Source: Flavobacterium jejuense (lineage in GTDB: Bacteria; Bacteroidota; Bacteroidia; Flavobacteriales; Flavobacteriaceae). Taken from it: a stretch of DNA of 64,000 nucleotides. The first letter of the stretch is position 1. Each line of letters opens with the position of its first letter. Positions 42,066 through 50,859 of the stretch are shown in pieces. Below the pieces are notes generated by a model that saw only the letters and a list, made by a program, of their open reading frames with translations, was not told the origin of the DNA and made no database searches. The stretch lies in assembly GCF_006491595.2 (NCBI RefSeq), contig NZ_VEVQ02000019.1, positions 1-64,000 of the forward strand, given 5' to 3'. The translations under genes and the position numbers were made by a program.

Positions 42066-42101
42066 GGGTTAATTTATGCTAGTGAAAGTGATAATTGAGA
42101 G

Positions 42102-42785
42102 ATGAAAAAAATTACAATTGCAATAGACGGATTTTCGTCAACAGGAAAAAGTACATTGGCTAAACAATTAGCTAGACAATTAGGTTATGTGTATGTTGAT
42201 ACAGGTGCTATGTATAGAGCTGTAACTTATTTTGCTATGCAAAATGGTTTTGTTAAAGAAAATTATTTGGATAAAGAAGGTTTAATTAAAGAGTTGTCTA
42301 ATATTCAATTACAGTTTCAGTTAAATTATGATTTAGGTTTTGCAGAAATGTATTTGAATGATGTAAATGTTGAGGAACCTATTCGTACTATTGATGTGTC
42401 AAGAAATGTAAGTCAAATTGCTGAAATTTCTGAAGTAAGAGCTAAATTGGTAGAACAACAACAGGCTATGGGAAGAAACAAGGCTATTGTGATGGATGGA
42501 AGAGATATTGGGACTGTAGTTTTTCCTGATGCAGAATTAAAATTGTTTATGAATGCTTCTGCAGAAACAAGAGCGCAAAGGCGTTTTGAAGAATTAGTGG
42601 AAAAAGGACAAAATGTTACCTTTCAAGAAGTACTTGAAAATGTGCAACAACGTGATTATATTGATACACATAGAGAAGATTCTCCTTTAGTAAAAGCAGG
42701 TGATGCTATTGAAATAGATAATTCTGCGATGAGTAAAAAGGAACAATTTGAACTTGTTATGAAGTTAATCGAAGAGAAAATTTAA
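42102..42785 (+). CDS. cmk: Cytidylate kinase
   Basis: The 227-residue enzyme phosphorylates CMP/dCMP with ATP. It begins KKITIAIDGFSSTGKSTLAKQLARQLGYVYVDTGAMYRAVTYFA, with the P-loop GFSSTGKST and the conserved DTGAMYR. It contains VMDGRDIGTVVFPDAELKLFMNAS and RRFEELVEKG and D-x-x-D-S-P-L (EDSPLVKAGDAIEIDNS). Unusually for cmk, Ser replaces one of the common P-loop residues, as in other flavobacteria. The order porQ-cmk-rpsA is a recurring flavobacterial arrangement as I recall. Confidence 0.97.
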   Translation: MKKITIAIDGFSSTGKSTLAKQLARQLGYVYVDTGAMYRAVTYFAMQNGFVKENYLDKEGLIKELSNIQLQFQLNYDLGFAEMYLNDVNVEEPIRTIDVSRNVSQIAEISEVRAKLVEQQQAMGRNKAIVMDGRDIGTVVFPDAELKLFMNASAETRAQRRFEELVEKGQNVTFQEVLENVQQRDYIDTHREDSPLVKAGDAIEIDNSAMSKKEQFELVMKLIEEKI

Positions 42786-42812
42786 TGAATAGGTTTGATT
42801 TGAAAAATTTGT

Positions 42813-42833
42813 CATTCTGAATTTATTTCAGAA
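42813..42833. repeat. Palindromic intergenic repeat, family 3
   Basis: ATTCTGAA (42813-42820) and TTCAGAAT (42826-42833) form an 8-bp stem around a 5-nt loop, preceded by GTC. GTCATTCTGAAyTTrTTTCAGAATC is a form I recall as a recurrent intergenic repeat in flavobacteria. It may also end cmk transcription. Confidence 0.5.
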
Positions 42834-42880
42834 TCATACTTTACTCTTCTTCAATAAGAGTCTTTTCTTCTTATAAATAT

Positions 42881-42910
42881 TTGGTAGTTAATAAATTATT
42901 TGTAATTTTG
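42881..42910 (+). promoter_or_regulatory. rpsA: Canonical promoter of rpsA
   Basis: TTG at 42881-42883 and TAATTTTG at 42903-42910 are exactly 19 bp apart. The predicted transcript start near 42917 gives an unusually long ~115-nt leader before the ATG at 43031. In other bacteria S1 represses its own translation through its leader, so the long leader may matter. Confidence 0.75.
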
Positions 42911-43030
42911 CACACCTTTTGACGGAAATGGGTTTTCACTAGGTATCAATTATTTATGTAAACACTGTTGTAGTTTTTAGTCTGTATTAAAAACCCTTTA
43001 AAAACACAACATACAAATTTTTAAATCAGC

Positions 43031-44800
43031 ATGTCTGAAATTAACAAAACACAAGAAGAGTTTTTAGCAAATTTTAACTGGCACAATTACCAAGAAGGAA
43101 TTGATGTAGTAGATGAAAAAAACTTATTAGAATTTGAAGAATTAGTGTCAAAAACTTTTATTGATACTAAAGATGAGGAAGTAGTTGAAGGTACTGTAGT
43201 TAGAATTACAGATAGAGACGCAATCGTTGATATCAATGCTAAATCTGAAGGTGTTATCTCTTTAAACGAATTCCGTTACAACCCAAACTTAAAAGTGGGT
43301 GACAAAGTAGAAGTACTTATCGATATTCGTGAAGATAAAACAGGTCAGTTAGTATTATCTCATAGAAAAGCGAGAACTATCAAAGCATGGGATAGAGTTA
43401 TTGCAGCTCATGAGTCTGGTGAAATCGTTAATGGTTTTGTAAAATGTAGAACTAAAGGAGGTATGATTGTAGATGTTTTCGGAATTGAAGCATTCTTACC
43501 AGGTTCTCAAATTGATGTGAAGCCAATTAGAGATTACGATCAGTATGTTAACAAAACTATGGAATTCAAAGTAGTTAAAATTAACCACGAATTCAAAAAC
43601 GTAGTTGTTTCTCATAAAGCGCTTATCGAAGCAGATATCGAAGAACAAAAGAAAGAAATTATTGGTCAATTAGAAAAAGGACAAGTTTTAGAAGGTGTGG
43701 TTAAAAACATCACTTCTTACGGTGTGTTCATTGACTTAGGTGGTGTAGATGGATTAATCCATATTACTGACTTATCTTGGTCTAGAATCAATCACCCAAG
43801 CGAAGTTCTTGAATTGGATCAAAAATTAAATGTTGTAATCCTTGATTTCGATGATGAGAAAACAAGAATTCAATTAGGTTTAAAACAATTAAACGCTCAT
43901 CCATGGGATGCTTTAAGTGCTGATTTAAATATTGGTGATAAAGTAAAAGGTAAAGTAGTTGTTTTAGCTGATTATGGTGCTTTCATTGAGGTTGCTGAAG
44001 GTGTTGAAGGTTTAATCCACGTTTCTGAAATGTCTTGGTCAACGCATTTACGTTCGGCTCAAGATTTCATGAAAATTGGTGATGAAGTAGAAGCAGTTAT
44101 CTTAACTCTTGATAGAGATGAAAGAAAAATGTCTTTAGGTATCAAACAAATGTCTCAAGATCCTTGGACAGATATCACTGCTAAATATCCAGTAGGTTCT
44201 AAGCATACAGGTATTGTTAGAAACTTTACAAACTTTGGTATCTTCGTAGAATTAGAAGAAGGAATCGATGGTTTAGTGTATATTTCTGACTTATCTTGGA
44301 CTAAGAAAATCAAACACCCATCTGAATTTGTAAACGTTGGAGACAAAATGGATGTTGTTGTGTTAGAATTAGATGTAGAGGGTCGTAAATTATCTTTAGG
44401 TCACAAACAAACTACTGAAAATCCATGGGATAAGCATGAAGATGCTTTCGCTGTAGGAACTGTTCATAATGGTACTATTGGTGAAATCGTTGACAAAGGT
44501 GCAACTGTAGATTTTGGTGATGATGTTGTTGCTTTTATACCAACTCGTCATTTAGAAAAAGAAGATGGTAAAAAATTGAAAAAAGGAGATACTGCTGACT
44601 TTAAAGTTATTGAATTCAACAAAGAATTCAAAAGAGTAGTAGCTTCTCATACAGCTATCTTCCGTGAAGAAGAAGAAAAAGCGGCTAAAACTATCGAAAC
44701 TAGCTCTTCTTCTAATAATAATGTAGAGAAATCAACTTTAGGAGATATCGATGCATTAGCTGAATTAAAAGCTAAAATGGAAAAAGGAGAAAAAAAATAA
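43031..44800 (+). CDS. rpsA: 30S ribosomal protein S1
   Basis: The 589-residue protein contains six S1 (OB-fold) repeats, for example EGTVVRITDRDAIVDINAKSEG, GKVVVLADYGAFIEVAEGVEGLIHVSEMSW and GIVRNFTNFGIFVELEEGIDGLVYISDLSW. The C-terminus carries a Ser/Asn-rich linker and a short tail, DIDALAELKAKMEKGEKK. S1 unwinds and binds mRNA on the small subunit, important in Bacteroidota, which rarely use Shine-Dalgarno pairing. The codon use here is more ordered than in its neighbours, as expected for a highly expressed gene. Confidence 0.98.
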   Translation: MSEINKTQEEFLANFNWHNYQEGIDVVDEKNLLEFEELVSKTFIDTKDEEVVEGTVVRITDRDAIVDINAKSEGVISLNEFRYNPNLKVGDKVEVLIDIREDKTGQLVLSHRKARTIKAWDRVIAAHESGEIVNGFVKCRTKGGMIVDVFGIEAFLPGSQIDVKPIRDYDQYVNKTMEFKVVKINHEFKNVVVSHKALIEADIEEQKKEIIGQLEKGQVLEGVVKNITSYGVFIDLGGVDGLIHITDLSWSRINHPSEVLELDQKLNVVILDFDDEKTRIQLGLKQLNAHPWDALSADLNIGDKVKGKVVVLADYGAFIEVAEGVEGLIHVSEMSWSTHLRSAQDFMKIGDEVEAVILTLDRDERKMSLGIKQMSQDPWTDITAKYPVGSKHTGIVRNFTNFGIFVELEEGIDGLVYISDLSWTKKIKHPSEFVNVGDKMDVVVLELDVEGRKLSLGHKQTTENPWDKHEDAFAVGTVHNGTIGEIVDKGATVDFGDDVVAFIPTRHLEKEDGKKLKKGDTADFKVIEFNKEFKRVVASHTAIFREEEEKAAKTIETSSSSNNNVEKSTLGDIDALAELKAKMEKGEKK

Positions 44801-44822
44801 ACTCTAATTTCTTTTAAATACT

Positions 44823-44853
44823 AAAAGTCCTGATTTTTATCAGGACTTTTTTT
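44823..44853 (+). terminator. Rho-independent terminator after rpsA
   Basis: AAAAGTCCTGAT / ATCAGGACTTTT pair around TTTT and run into T residues, 22 bp after the stop codon. Confidence 0.85.
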
Positions 44854-44887
44854 ATGAATTATTTTTTCTTTTAATTATTATATCGTA

Positions 44888-44899
44888 ATATTGCAATAT
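44888..44899. promoter_or_regulatory. Palindrome before the ArsR-type gene (possible operator)
   Basis: ATATTGCAATAT is a perfect 12-bp palindrome, 13 bp before the ATG at 44912. ArsR-family proteins bind such A/T-rich dyads to repress their own operons. Confidence 0.5.
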
Positions 44900-44911
44900 A
44901 ATAATATTTAT

Positions 44912-45235
44912 ATGGGAGTTTCTAAAACTGAATTTTTTACAGAAGAACAAAATCAAATGGCATCTTTGTTTAAATCTATTTCACATCCAGCTCGTATTGC
45001 GATTATTCAATATTTGCTGAGTGTCGATTCTTGTATTTGTGGTGATATTGTAAACGAATTGCCATTGGCTCAGCCAACCGTTTCTCAACACTTGAAAGAA
45101 TTAAAAAATGCTAATATTATTAAAGGTACTATTGAAGGAACTGCCATTTGTTATTGTTTAAACCAAGATACTATTGCAGTAATTCAAGATTACTTTAAAG
45201 GAATAACAAAGCAACTGCAAAACAAATGTTGCTAA
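44912..45235 (+). CDS. ArsR-family metal(loid)-responsive regulator
   Basis: The ATG at 44912 (MGVSKTEFFTEEQNQMASLFKSISHPARIAIIQYLL) gives 107 residues. It has the ArsR winged helix with the metal site pattern Cys41-x-Cys43 in DSCICGDIV, followed by LPLAQPTVSQHLKELKNANIIKGTIEG. The C-terminus ends NKCC, which could add ligands. It most likely represses the following DUF6428-phosphatase-aquaporin genes until arsenite or a similar thiophilic ion binds. Confidence 0.92.
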   Translation: MGVSKTEFFTEEQNQMASLFKSISHPARIAIIQYLLSVDSCICGDIVNELPLAQPTVSQHLKELKNANIIKGTIEGTAICYCLNQDTIAVIQDYFKGITKQLQNKCC

Positions 45236-45266
45236 TCACAATTTATTAACAACTAATTACTATATT

Positions 45267-45740
45267 ATGAAACTATCAGAAATAAAAAACAAACTAAAAG
45301 AACTATCAACAATTGCATTTCAATTGCCAAACGGAGAGTTAGTGCCTTCTCATTTTCATGTTACTGAAGTAGGGAAAGTCTCTAAGCATTTTATTGATTG
45401 TGGAGGAATCGTTCGTAAAGAAGAAGTGGTTAATTTTCAATTGTGGGAAGCTAACGATTATGATCATCGTTTACATCCTGAAAAATTGATTCACATAATA
45501 GAATTGTCTGAAAAAAATATTGAAATAGAAGATTTAGAAATAGAAGTGGAATATCAAATGAAAGATACGATTGGTAAATTTAATTTGGATTTTAATGGTG
45601 AAAACTTTTTGCTAACTTCTAAGTTAACAAATTGTTTGGCTCAAGATAAATGCGGTATTCCGCCCGAAAAATTAAAAGTTAAAATTGGAGAATGGAATGC
45701 TAAAGAAAAATCATGTACTCCAGACTCAGGGTGTTGTTAA
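45267..45740 (+). CDS. DUF6428 family protein in arsenic-type operon
   Basis: The 157-residue soluble protein MKLSEIKNKLKELSTIAFQLPNGELVPSHFHVTEVGKVSKHFIDCGGIVRKEEVVNFQLWEANDYDHRLHPEKLIHII matches the pattern of DUF6428, a family I recall next to ArsR genes. It contains cysteines in FIDCGG, LAQDKCGIPP and a C-terminal CTPDSGCC, consistent with binding of arsenic or another soft metal. It follows the regulator by 31 bp. The role is inferred from context. Confidence 0.85.
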   Translation: MKLSEIKNKLKELSTIAFQLPNGELVPSHFHVTEVGKVSKHFIDCGGIVRKEEVVNFQLWEANDYDHRLHPEKLIHIIELSEKNIEIEDLEIEVEYQMKDTIGKFNLDFNGENFLLTSKLTNCLAQDKCGIPPEKLKVKIGEWNAKEKSCTPDSGCC

Positions 45741-45750
45741 TTAGTAGAAG

Positions 45751-45889
45751 CTAATCCAGCCATTCACTTTATCTTCATTGTCTCAAGCTATTTTTGTTGG
45801 TCTTAAAAGAGCTTCTAAGGTCGCTTTTTAAGACCAACAAAAATTAGCTTTCAACTGCAAAAGGATGTTGCTACTGTCTGGGCTAAAAC
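45751..45889. repeat. Palindromic intergenic repeat, family 1, copy B
   Basis: The ends match copy A at 16410 (CTAATCCAGCCATTCACTTTATCTT and AAAAGGATGTTGCTACTGTCTGGGCTAAAAC), but the centre is a perfect 18-bp inverted repeat (TTTTTGTTGGTCTTAAAA at 45791-45808 and its complement at 45826-45843). The outer ends are also imperfect inverted repeats. It separates two genes of the arsenic cluster and could form a large hairpin that weakens or stops transcription. Confidence 0.65.
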
Positions 45890-45898
45890 ATAAATAAA

Positions 45899-46516
45899 AT
45901 GTATAAGAAGATTTCTAATATTGTAGAGAATTTAGCTAGTAATTCTGTTTCTGAAGAAAGAAAAGAACTGTTGCAACCCTTTGTCGATTATATTCAAAAG
46001 AGAGTTGATGCCAAACAAAGTATTAACCTGAATTTTATTTGCACTCATAATTCTAGGAGAAGTCATTTGTCTCAAATATGGGCACAAACTATGGCGTTTT
46101 ATTATGACATTAAGCATGTAACCACATATTCAGGAGGAACAGAAGCAACTGCAGTGTTTTTTAAAGTTATAGATACATTAAAGGTTCAAGGTTTTGAAAT
46201 TCAAAAATTAAGTGAAGGTAATAATCCGGTTTTGGCTATTAAATACGATGAAAATGAATTACCTATTGTTGGTTTTTCAAAAACATTTGATAATAGTTTT
46301 AATCCAAAATCTAATTTTGCAGCTATAATGACTTGTTCGTCAGCAGATGAAGGCTGTCCTTTTATTGCTGGTGCAGAAAGACGATTTCCTATTCGATACA
46401 ATGATCCAAAGGAATATGATGGAACTGCTCTAATGGATGAAAAATATCTAGAAAGTAGTGAAGTGATAGCTTCTGAAATGGCTTATGTGTTTTCAAAAAT
46501 TAAAAATGGAAAATAG
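45899..46516 (+). CDS. Arsenate reductase/low-molecular-weight protein-tyrosine phosphatase-like protein
   Basis: The 205-residue protein has the LMW-phosphatase loop: Cys48 in NFICTHNSRRSHLSQ, with C-x5-R ending in Arg54 and Ser55. It also has MTCSSADEGCPFIAGAERRFPIRYNDPKEYDG toward the end, where the aspartate of DPKEYDGT fits the general acid of the family. Cys residues in TCSSADEGC could take part in a thiol relay as in thioredoxin-linked ArsC. Taken with its neighbours, it probably reduces arsenate to arsenite. It overlaps the aquaporin gene by 11 bp. Confidence 0.88.
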   Translation: MYKKISNIVENLASNSVSEERKELLQPFVDYIQKRVDAKQSINLNFICTHNSRRSHLSQIWAQTMAFYYDIKHVTTYSGGTEATAVFFKVIDTLKVQGFEIQKLSEGNNPVLAIKYDENELPIVGFSKTFDNSFNPKSNFAAIMTCSSADEGCPFIAGAERRFPIRYNDPKEYDGTALMDEKYLESSEVIASEMAYVFSKIKNGK

Positions 46517-47156
46517 AAGGATTTATTATATAAGTGAGTTTTTTGGAACCTTCTTATTGGTTTTTTTGGGAACAGGTTCTGTTATAATTAGTGAAGAATA
46601 TAATGGAATCATTCAGGCGTTTGGAATTGGAATTGTTTTTGGTGTAACCGTTTGGTTATTGGTTCAATTCTTTGGTAAGTTTTCAGATTGTCATATCAAT
46701 CCAGCAGTTACTATTGCTTTTTTATGGAATAAACAAATACAGTTTAAACAAGCTCTTTTATATGTTTTTTTTCAGTTGATCGGTGCGTTATGTGCAAGTA
46801 TATGCTTGCATTTTTTATTTGAAATTAATCAAAATTTAGGGAATACATTACCAAGTGGAAGTTGGCAAGAATCCTTTATTTTAGAATTTTTTCTGAGTTT
46901 TGCTTTAATGATGGTGATATTAATTTCTACAACTCAAAAGGTTTTGTTGAAATTTGCTCCTTTTTTAATTGGAAGTACTGTTTTTCTGGAAGCGTGGTTA
47001 GCTGGTCCTATTTGTGGAGCTTCCATGAATCCAGCAAGAAGTTTTGGACCAGCAGCGGTTTCAGAAAATATGTTTTTTTTACCACTTTATATTTTAGGAC
47101 CAATTTCTGGGATGATTTTGGCAGTAGTTCTGTTGAATTTCATTTATAAAAATTAA
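46506..47156 (+). CDS. Aquaporin/glycerol-facilitator (MIP) family channel
   Basis: The ATG at 46506 (MENRRIYYISEFFGTFLLVFLGTGSVI) gives 216 residues; the longer frame adds seven residues from within the upstream gene. It has two NPA boxes, INPAVTIAFLW and MNPARSFGPAAV, and six membrane helices. In operons with ArsR and an arsenate reductase, MIP channels let the arsenite formed leave the cell by diffusion (as AqpS does), which is the inferred role here. No active arsenite pump is seen in the window. Confidence 0.92.
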   Translation: MENRRIYYISEFFGTFLLVFLGTGSVIISEEYNGIIQAFGIGIVFGVTVWLLVQFFGKFSDCHINPAVTIAFLWNKQIQFKQALLYVFFQLIGALCASICLHFLFEINQNLGNTLPSGSWQESFILEFFLSFALMMVILISTTQKVLLKFAPFLIGSTVFLEAWLAGPICGASMNPARSFGPAAVSENMFFLPLYILGPISGMILAVVLLNFIYKN

Positions 47157-47555
47157 AAATATTTCATTTCGAGTTGTTTTCTGGTTTTAAAAATTAAAAA
47201 TTTATTTTTCTACTTCTTTTTTAACTCTACATGACCTATACAAAAACGTTTTCGTTTCTAATTCTCTAATTTTTTTTAACAGAAATTACTCTTTTTTTTC
47301 TCTATTAAAGTCAAAAAAATCCGATAAAAAGTAGTTTTTTTATATAAAACCTTTGTTTTTTATTTTTTTAAATGTTGTATGTTTTTTGTAATACTCATAT
47401 TGATTAATACTTGTTTTTTTAACATTATTTTTGAAATATCATAAAAATAGAAGTTTATTTTTTCTGATTTTTCATTTTATCATTGAATTGAAGTGTTAGG
47501 TAAATAACTATTCTATTAAAAGATTAATTACAAACAAAACAAACTCTACATTATT
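47157..47555. other. 399-bp very T-rich gap before the GH16 gene
   Basis: The + strand is strongly T-rich with many TTTTT runs. No gene, hairpin terminator or exact TAnnTTTG promoter was seen. Transcription of the GH16 gene must start somewhere here. Confidence 0.4.
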
Positions 47556-50390
47556 ATGAAAACAAATGAATTTTGCTATGCGATACAATTTCGTAAACAA
47601 CAAGTAAAAAGTAATTCAATATTACAAAAGAACTCATTTTGGAGTTTGTTTTTTTTATTGATTGGATTAAATACTTTTTCACAAATTGGTCCAGTAATTT
47701 GGGAAGATAATTTCAATACTTTTAATGCACAACAATGGACTAAAGATATTGGTGATGGATGCAATATTGGATTATGTGGTTGGGGAAACCAAGAATTACA
47801 ATCGTATGAATCGAATAATGTTTACGTAGCAGATATTCCTGGTGAAGCTGGAAATAAAGCGCTGGTATTAGAAGCTAAAAGAGAAAATTCAGGTTCTAGA
47901 GTATTTACTTCTGGAAAAGTAAATAGCGATAAAAAAGTAGCCATTCATTATGGAATGGTTGAAGTGCGTGTGAGAGTACCTAATTTGAGTCAGGGTTTGT
48001 GGCCAGCTGCTTGGATGTTAGGAACGGCTAATTTGGCTTGGCCAACAAAAGGTGAAATTGATATGATGGAAATGGGCTTTAGCCAAGCAGCAAGAAATAC
48101 TCAATTAGAACCAAACTCGACAGTTAATACTTATGTTGGTGCCAATACGTTTTTTCCAACACCTGGTGGAGGAGTAGGTAATATTGCTTATGATGTAAAT
48201 TATAATAAACCTTATGTAGCAGCAACTCCTTTAAATGATCGTTTTGTAAAGTATAGAATTTATTGGGAGCCAACTCAAATTCGTTTTACAGTAGTGGACG
48301 GTGCTACAGAATATGATTTGTATGAAAATCCATTTCCGATTGATGCTAATGATTCTAATACAACTCCTTTTACAAAACCATTTTACATGTTATTTAATTT
48401 AGCTGTTGGTGGAACTTTAACAGGAATTACTTCAAATAATGGAATTAATGCACCTTTGCCTGGTAAAATGTATGTTGATTATGTTCGTGTATATAAATGG
48501 AATGGACATGGAAGTGTAACACTATCAGATGGTACTATCGCTGCTGAGACAGGTACTTTTGGAGTTTTCACGGATACTACTCCTACGACCAAAAAACTAG
48601 CATTTGGAACAGATGCTGAATTTTATATTTTCGGTGAAACATTAGTTGAAAACACTGGTATTCCTCCTTATGAAGGGGCAAATGTTTTGTCTTTTACAAA
48701 TGACAAAACAAAAGGATGGTTTGGTGCTGGAATCATAAGTCTTTTTGGAAAGAATATGTCTAATTACCCTCAAAATGGTTCTTTAAAATTTAAAATAAAG
48801 ATTCCAGCTGATGTTTCTTTTTTAATAGGAGTAAACGATAATTTTACGAATTCAGCCGAAGTTAAATTTCCAGCTGGTCAAACTAAATATGGATTGGTTA
48901 GAAATGGAGAATGGGGTCAAGTTACTATTCCAATTAGTGATTTAGGAGGATTGGTAGCTTTTCAAGATATGTCTTATTTGTTTAGAATTGGTAGTGATGG
49001 TACTATTCCAGCTAATAATTTTCAATTTGCTATAGATGATATTGTTTGGGTTGATGGGAATACAACAGTTTGTCAACCAACAGCAGTTACTCCATATTAT
49101 AATATAAACGGTCAAAGTTGGGTATCTAATACTACTGTTTCACTTCAATCTGGAAATAGTGTGACTTTTGGTCCTCAACCTACAACTGGTGGTACTTGGT
49201 CATGGACAGGCCCTAATAATTTTACTGCAAACACAAGAGAAATTACACTTTCAAATGTACAAATATCTAATTCAGGTAATTATATTGCTACCTTCACTAA
49301 TACATGTGGAACAGCATCTACTGTGACTTTTGCAGTAACAGTTGCTCCTGTAACTAATACTTTTACACCAGATCCTAATAAAACTTATTATATAGCAAAC
49401 CCTTTTCATAATAAAAGAATTGGTGCAAATGGTTCTGAAGATCCTTTTAGTACAGCAATAAATACAACTGGACCAACTGTTGAGTGGAAATTTACTGCAG
49501 CTCCAAATAATAGTTATTATATAGACTGTGTGGGAGGTCAAGGAAATCCTAGGCTTCGATCAGACAATTCAGATTTTACAGATATGCAACCTTCTAGTTA
49601 TGCAGGTACTTGGGAGAGATGGCAAATTACTACTGCGGGGAATGGTAAGTTTTATTTAACTACTTTGGAAAGTAATTTAAGAAGACTACAGATGAATAGT
49701 GTAGGAACTTTAAAGCAAGTGGATACAAATTCGCAAGATACTTGGGAACAATTTACTTTTACTGAAGTTTCTCAAACGCCTCCACCACCTCCGGTAGGCT
49801 CTTGTACAAGAGTAGCTGCTAATGGAGATTTTAACGCTGTGATTACTAATGATGCTACAGGGTCTTATGTAACTTTTGTTCCAAACAAAACAGGTGTTGG
49901 AAGTAGTACACTTATTTTATATTATAACACTTCGGTTAATACAACTTATCCAGGTTACTTGGCTCAAGCAAATGTGCCTTTTAAGGTAAATGCTTCTGCT
50001 GGACAAACTATTTATTTTTATTATACTTATAGCTTGCCAACTGGTGGTGAGAATAATACGGCTAATGATAAAATGAATTTTATTCTTGGAAGTTGTACAA
50101 GTAACAATGCTAGAATAGCTGAAAATGAAATAGAGAGTAAAAATGTAATGGAGGATATGTTTAAAATATATCCAAACCCTATAAAAGAAGAAGCTATTAT
50201 TGAAATTGAGGGTGTAAATTCTTTTGATACCGTTTTGATAATGAATAACGCGGGTCAAATTCTAGAAAAAAGAAGTTTTAATGATGCTACAAAAGTTGTA
50301 ATCAATACCTCTAATTTAAGCCCAGGAATTTATTTTGTACAATTAGAAGGTAAAAAAGGAGTTAGAAATACAAAAATTGTAAAACAATAA
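47556..50390 (+). CDS. GH16 beta-glucanase (laminarinase-like) with T9SS tail
   Basis: The 944-residue secreted enzyme has a 26-residue polar lead, a hydrophobic signal segment (residues ~27-42, ending TFSQ), then a GH16 catalytic domain (residues ~44-305). The active motif is EIDMME, with nucleophile Glu167, Asp169 and acid Glu172. Then come a CBM-like beta region (~310-500), an Ig-like module (~510-600), a beta-trefoil-like module (~610-745), a further beta module (~750-850) and a T9SS sorting domain (~865-944, KIYPNPIKEEAIIEI). Probable substrate: laminarin-type beta-1,3-glucans. The unusually long lead before the signal is odd but no other Met is available. Confidence 0.93.
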   Translation: MKTNEFCYAIQFRKQQVKSNSILQKNSFWSLFFLLIGLNTFSQIGPVIWEDNFNTFNAQQWTKDIGDGCNIGLCGWGNQELQSYESNNVYVADIPGEAGNKALVLEAKRENSGSRVFTSGKVNSDKKVAIHYGMVEVRVRVPNLSQGLWPAAWMLGTANLAWPTKGEIDMMEMGFSQAARNTQLEPNSTVNTYVGANTFFPTPGGGVGNIAYDVNYNKPYVAATPLNDRFVKYRIYWEPTQIRFTVVDGATEYDLYENPFPIDANDSNTTPFTKPFYMLFNLAVGGTLTGITSNNGINAPLPGKMYVDYVRVYKWNGHGSVTLSDGTIAAETGTFGVFTDTTPTTKKLAFGTDAEFYIFGETLVENTGIPPYEGANVLSFTNDKTKGWFGAGIISLFGKNMSNYPQNGSLKFKIKIPADVSFLIGVNDNFTNSAEVKFPAGQTKYGLVRNGEWGQVTIPISDLGGLVAFQDMSYLFRIGSDGTIPANNFQFAIDDIVWVDGNTTVCQPTAVTPYYNINGQSWVSNTTVSLQSGNSVTFGPQPTTGGTWSWTGPNNFTANTREITLSNVQISNSGNYIATFTNTCGTASTVTFAVTVAPVTNTFTPDPNKTYYIANPFHNKRIGANGSEDPFSTAINTTGPTVEWKFTAAPNNSYYIDCVGGQGNPRLRSDNSDFTDMQPSSYAGTWERWQITTAGNGKFYLTTLESNLRRLQMNSVGTLKQVDTNSQDTWEQFTFTEVSQTPPPPPVGSCTRVAANGDFNAVITNDATGSYVTFVPNKTGVGSSTLILYYNTSVNTTYPGYLAQANVPFKVNASAGQTIYFYYTYSLPTGGENNTANDKMNFILGSCTSNNARIAENEIESKNVMEDMFKIYPNPIKEEAIIEIEGVNSFDTVLIMNNAGQILEKRSFNDATKVVINTSNLSPGIYFVQLEGKKGVRNTKIVKQ

Positions 50391-50510
50391 GGTTATTTGA
50401 ATTAGTTAATATTTTTTCTTTAAAACAGTGTTATGTTTTCATCTTCATGAAAATGTAATGCTGTTTTTTAATTTAACGAAATGATTTATTATCGCATTTA
50501 GAGTATTAAT

Positions 50511-50535
50511 AAAAAAAAACTCTCAATAATGAGAG
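50511..50535 (-). terminator. Terminator of the DUF6952/thioredoxin genes (minus strand)
   Basis: CTCTCA / TGAGAG pair around a 4-nt loop and, read on the minus strand, are followed by nine T residues. It lies directly after the stop codon of the 50537 gene. Confidence 0.75.
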
Positions 50536-50536
50536 C

Positions 50537-50797
50537 TTATTCTTTATCAATTGAACCAAGTACGCGTTTCATAAAATCGTTCAAAGCTGTTTTTTTGTCT
50601 CTCCCTTCTTTGGTCATTTTATGAACCTCGAGTGCGCCATACATATTAGATATTAATTCCCCTAAGACATCTAATTCTTCATCTTTTAAAGAAGATACTT
50701 CGGTTAGGTTTTCTAAAACTTCAATGGTTTCTACTATATAATCTGCATCATTATCTTCAATGAATTGTGTCAATTGTTTAATAACGGGTAATTTCAT
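50537..50797 (-). CDS. DUF6952 family protein
   Basis: The start at 50797 (MKLPVIKQLTQFIEDNDADYIVETIEVLENLTEVSSLKDEELDVLGELISNMYGALEVHKM) gives 86 residues; the longer frame adds 19 unrelated ones. It is a small acidic helical protein, recalled as a standard neighbour of thioredoxin and peroxiredoxin genes in flavobacteria. Its role is unknown; the context suggests peroxide or redox stress. Confidence 0.82.
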   Translation of the reverse strand: MKLPVIKQLTQFIEDNDADYIVETIEVLENLTEVSSLKDEELDVLGELISNMYGALEVHKMTKEGRDKKTALNDFMKRVLGSIDKE

Positions 50798-50859
50798 TTT
50801 TATGAATTTTAGATTTTTTAATTTTGGAATATTCGAATAGCCAAAATCTAACAATCAAT

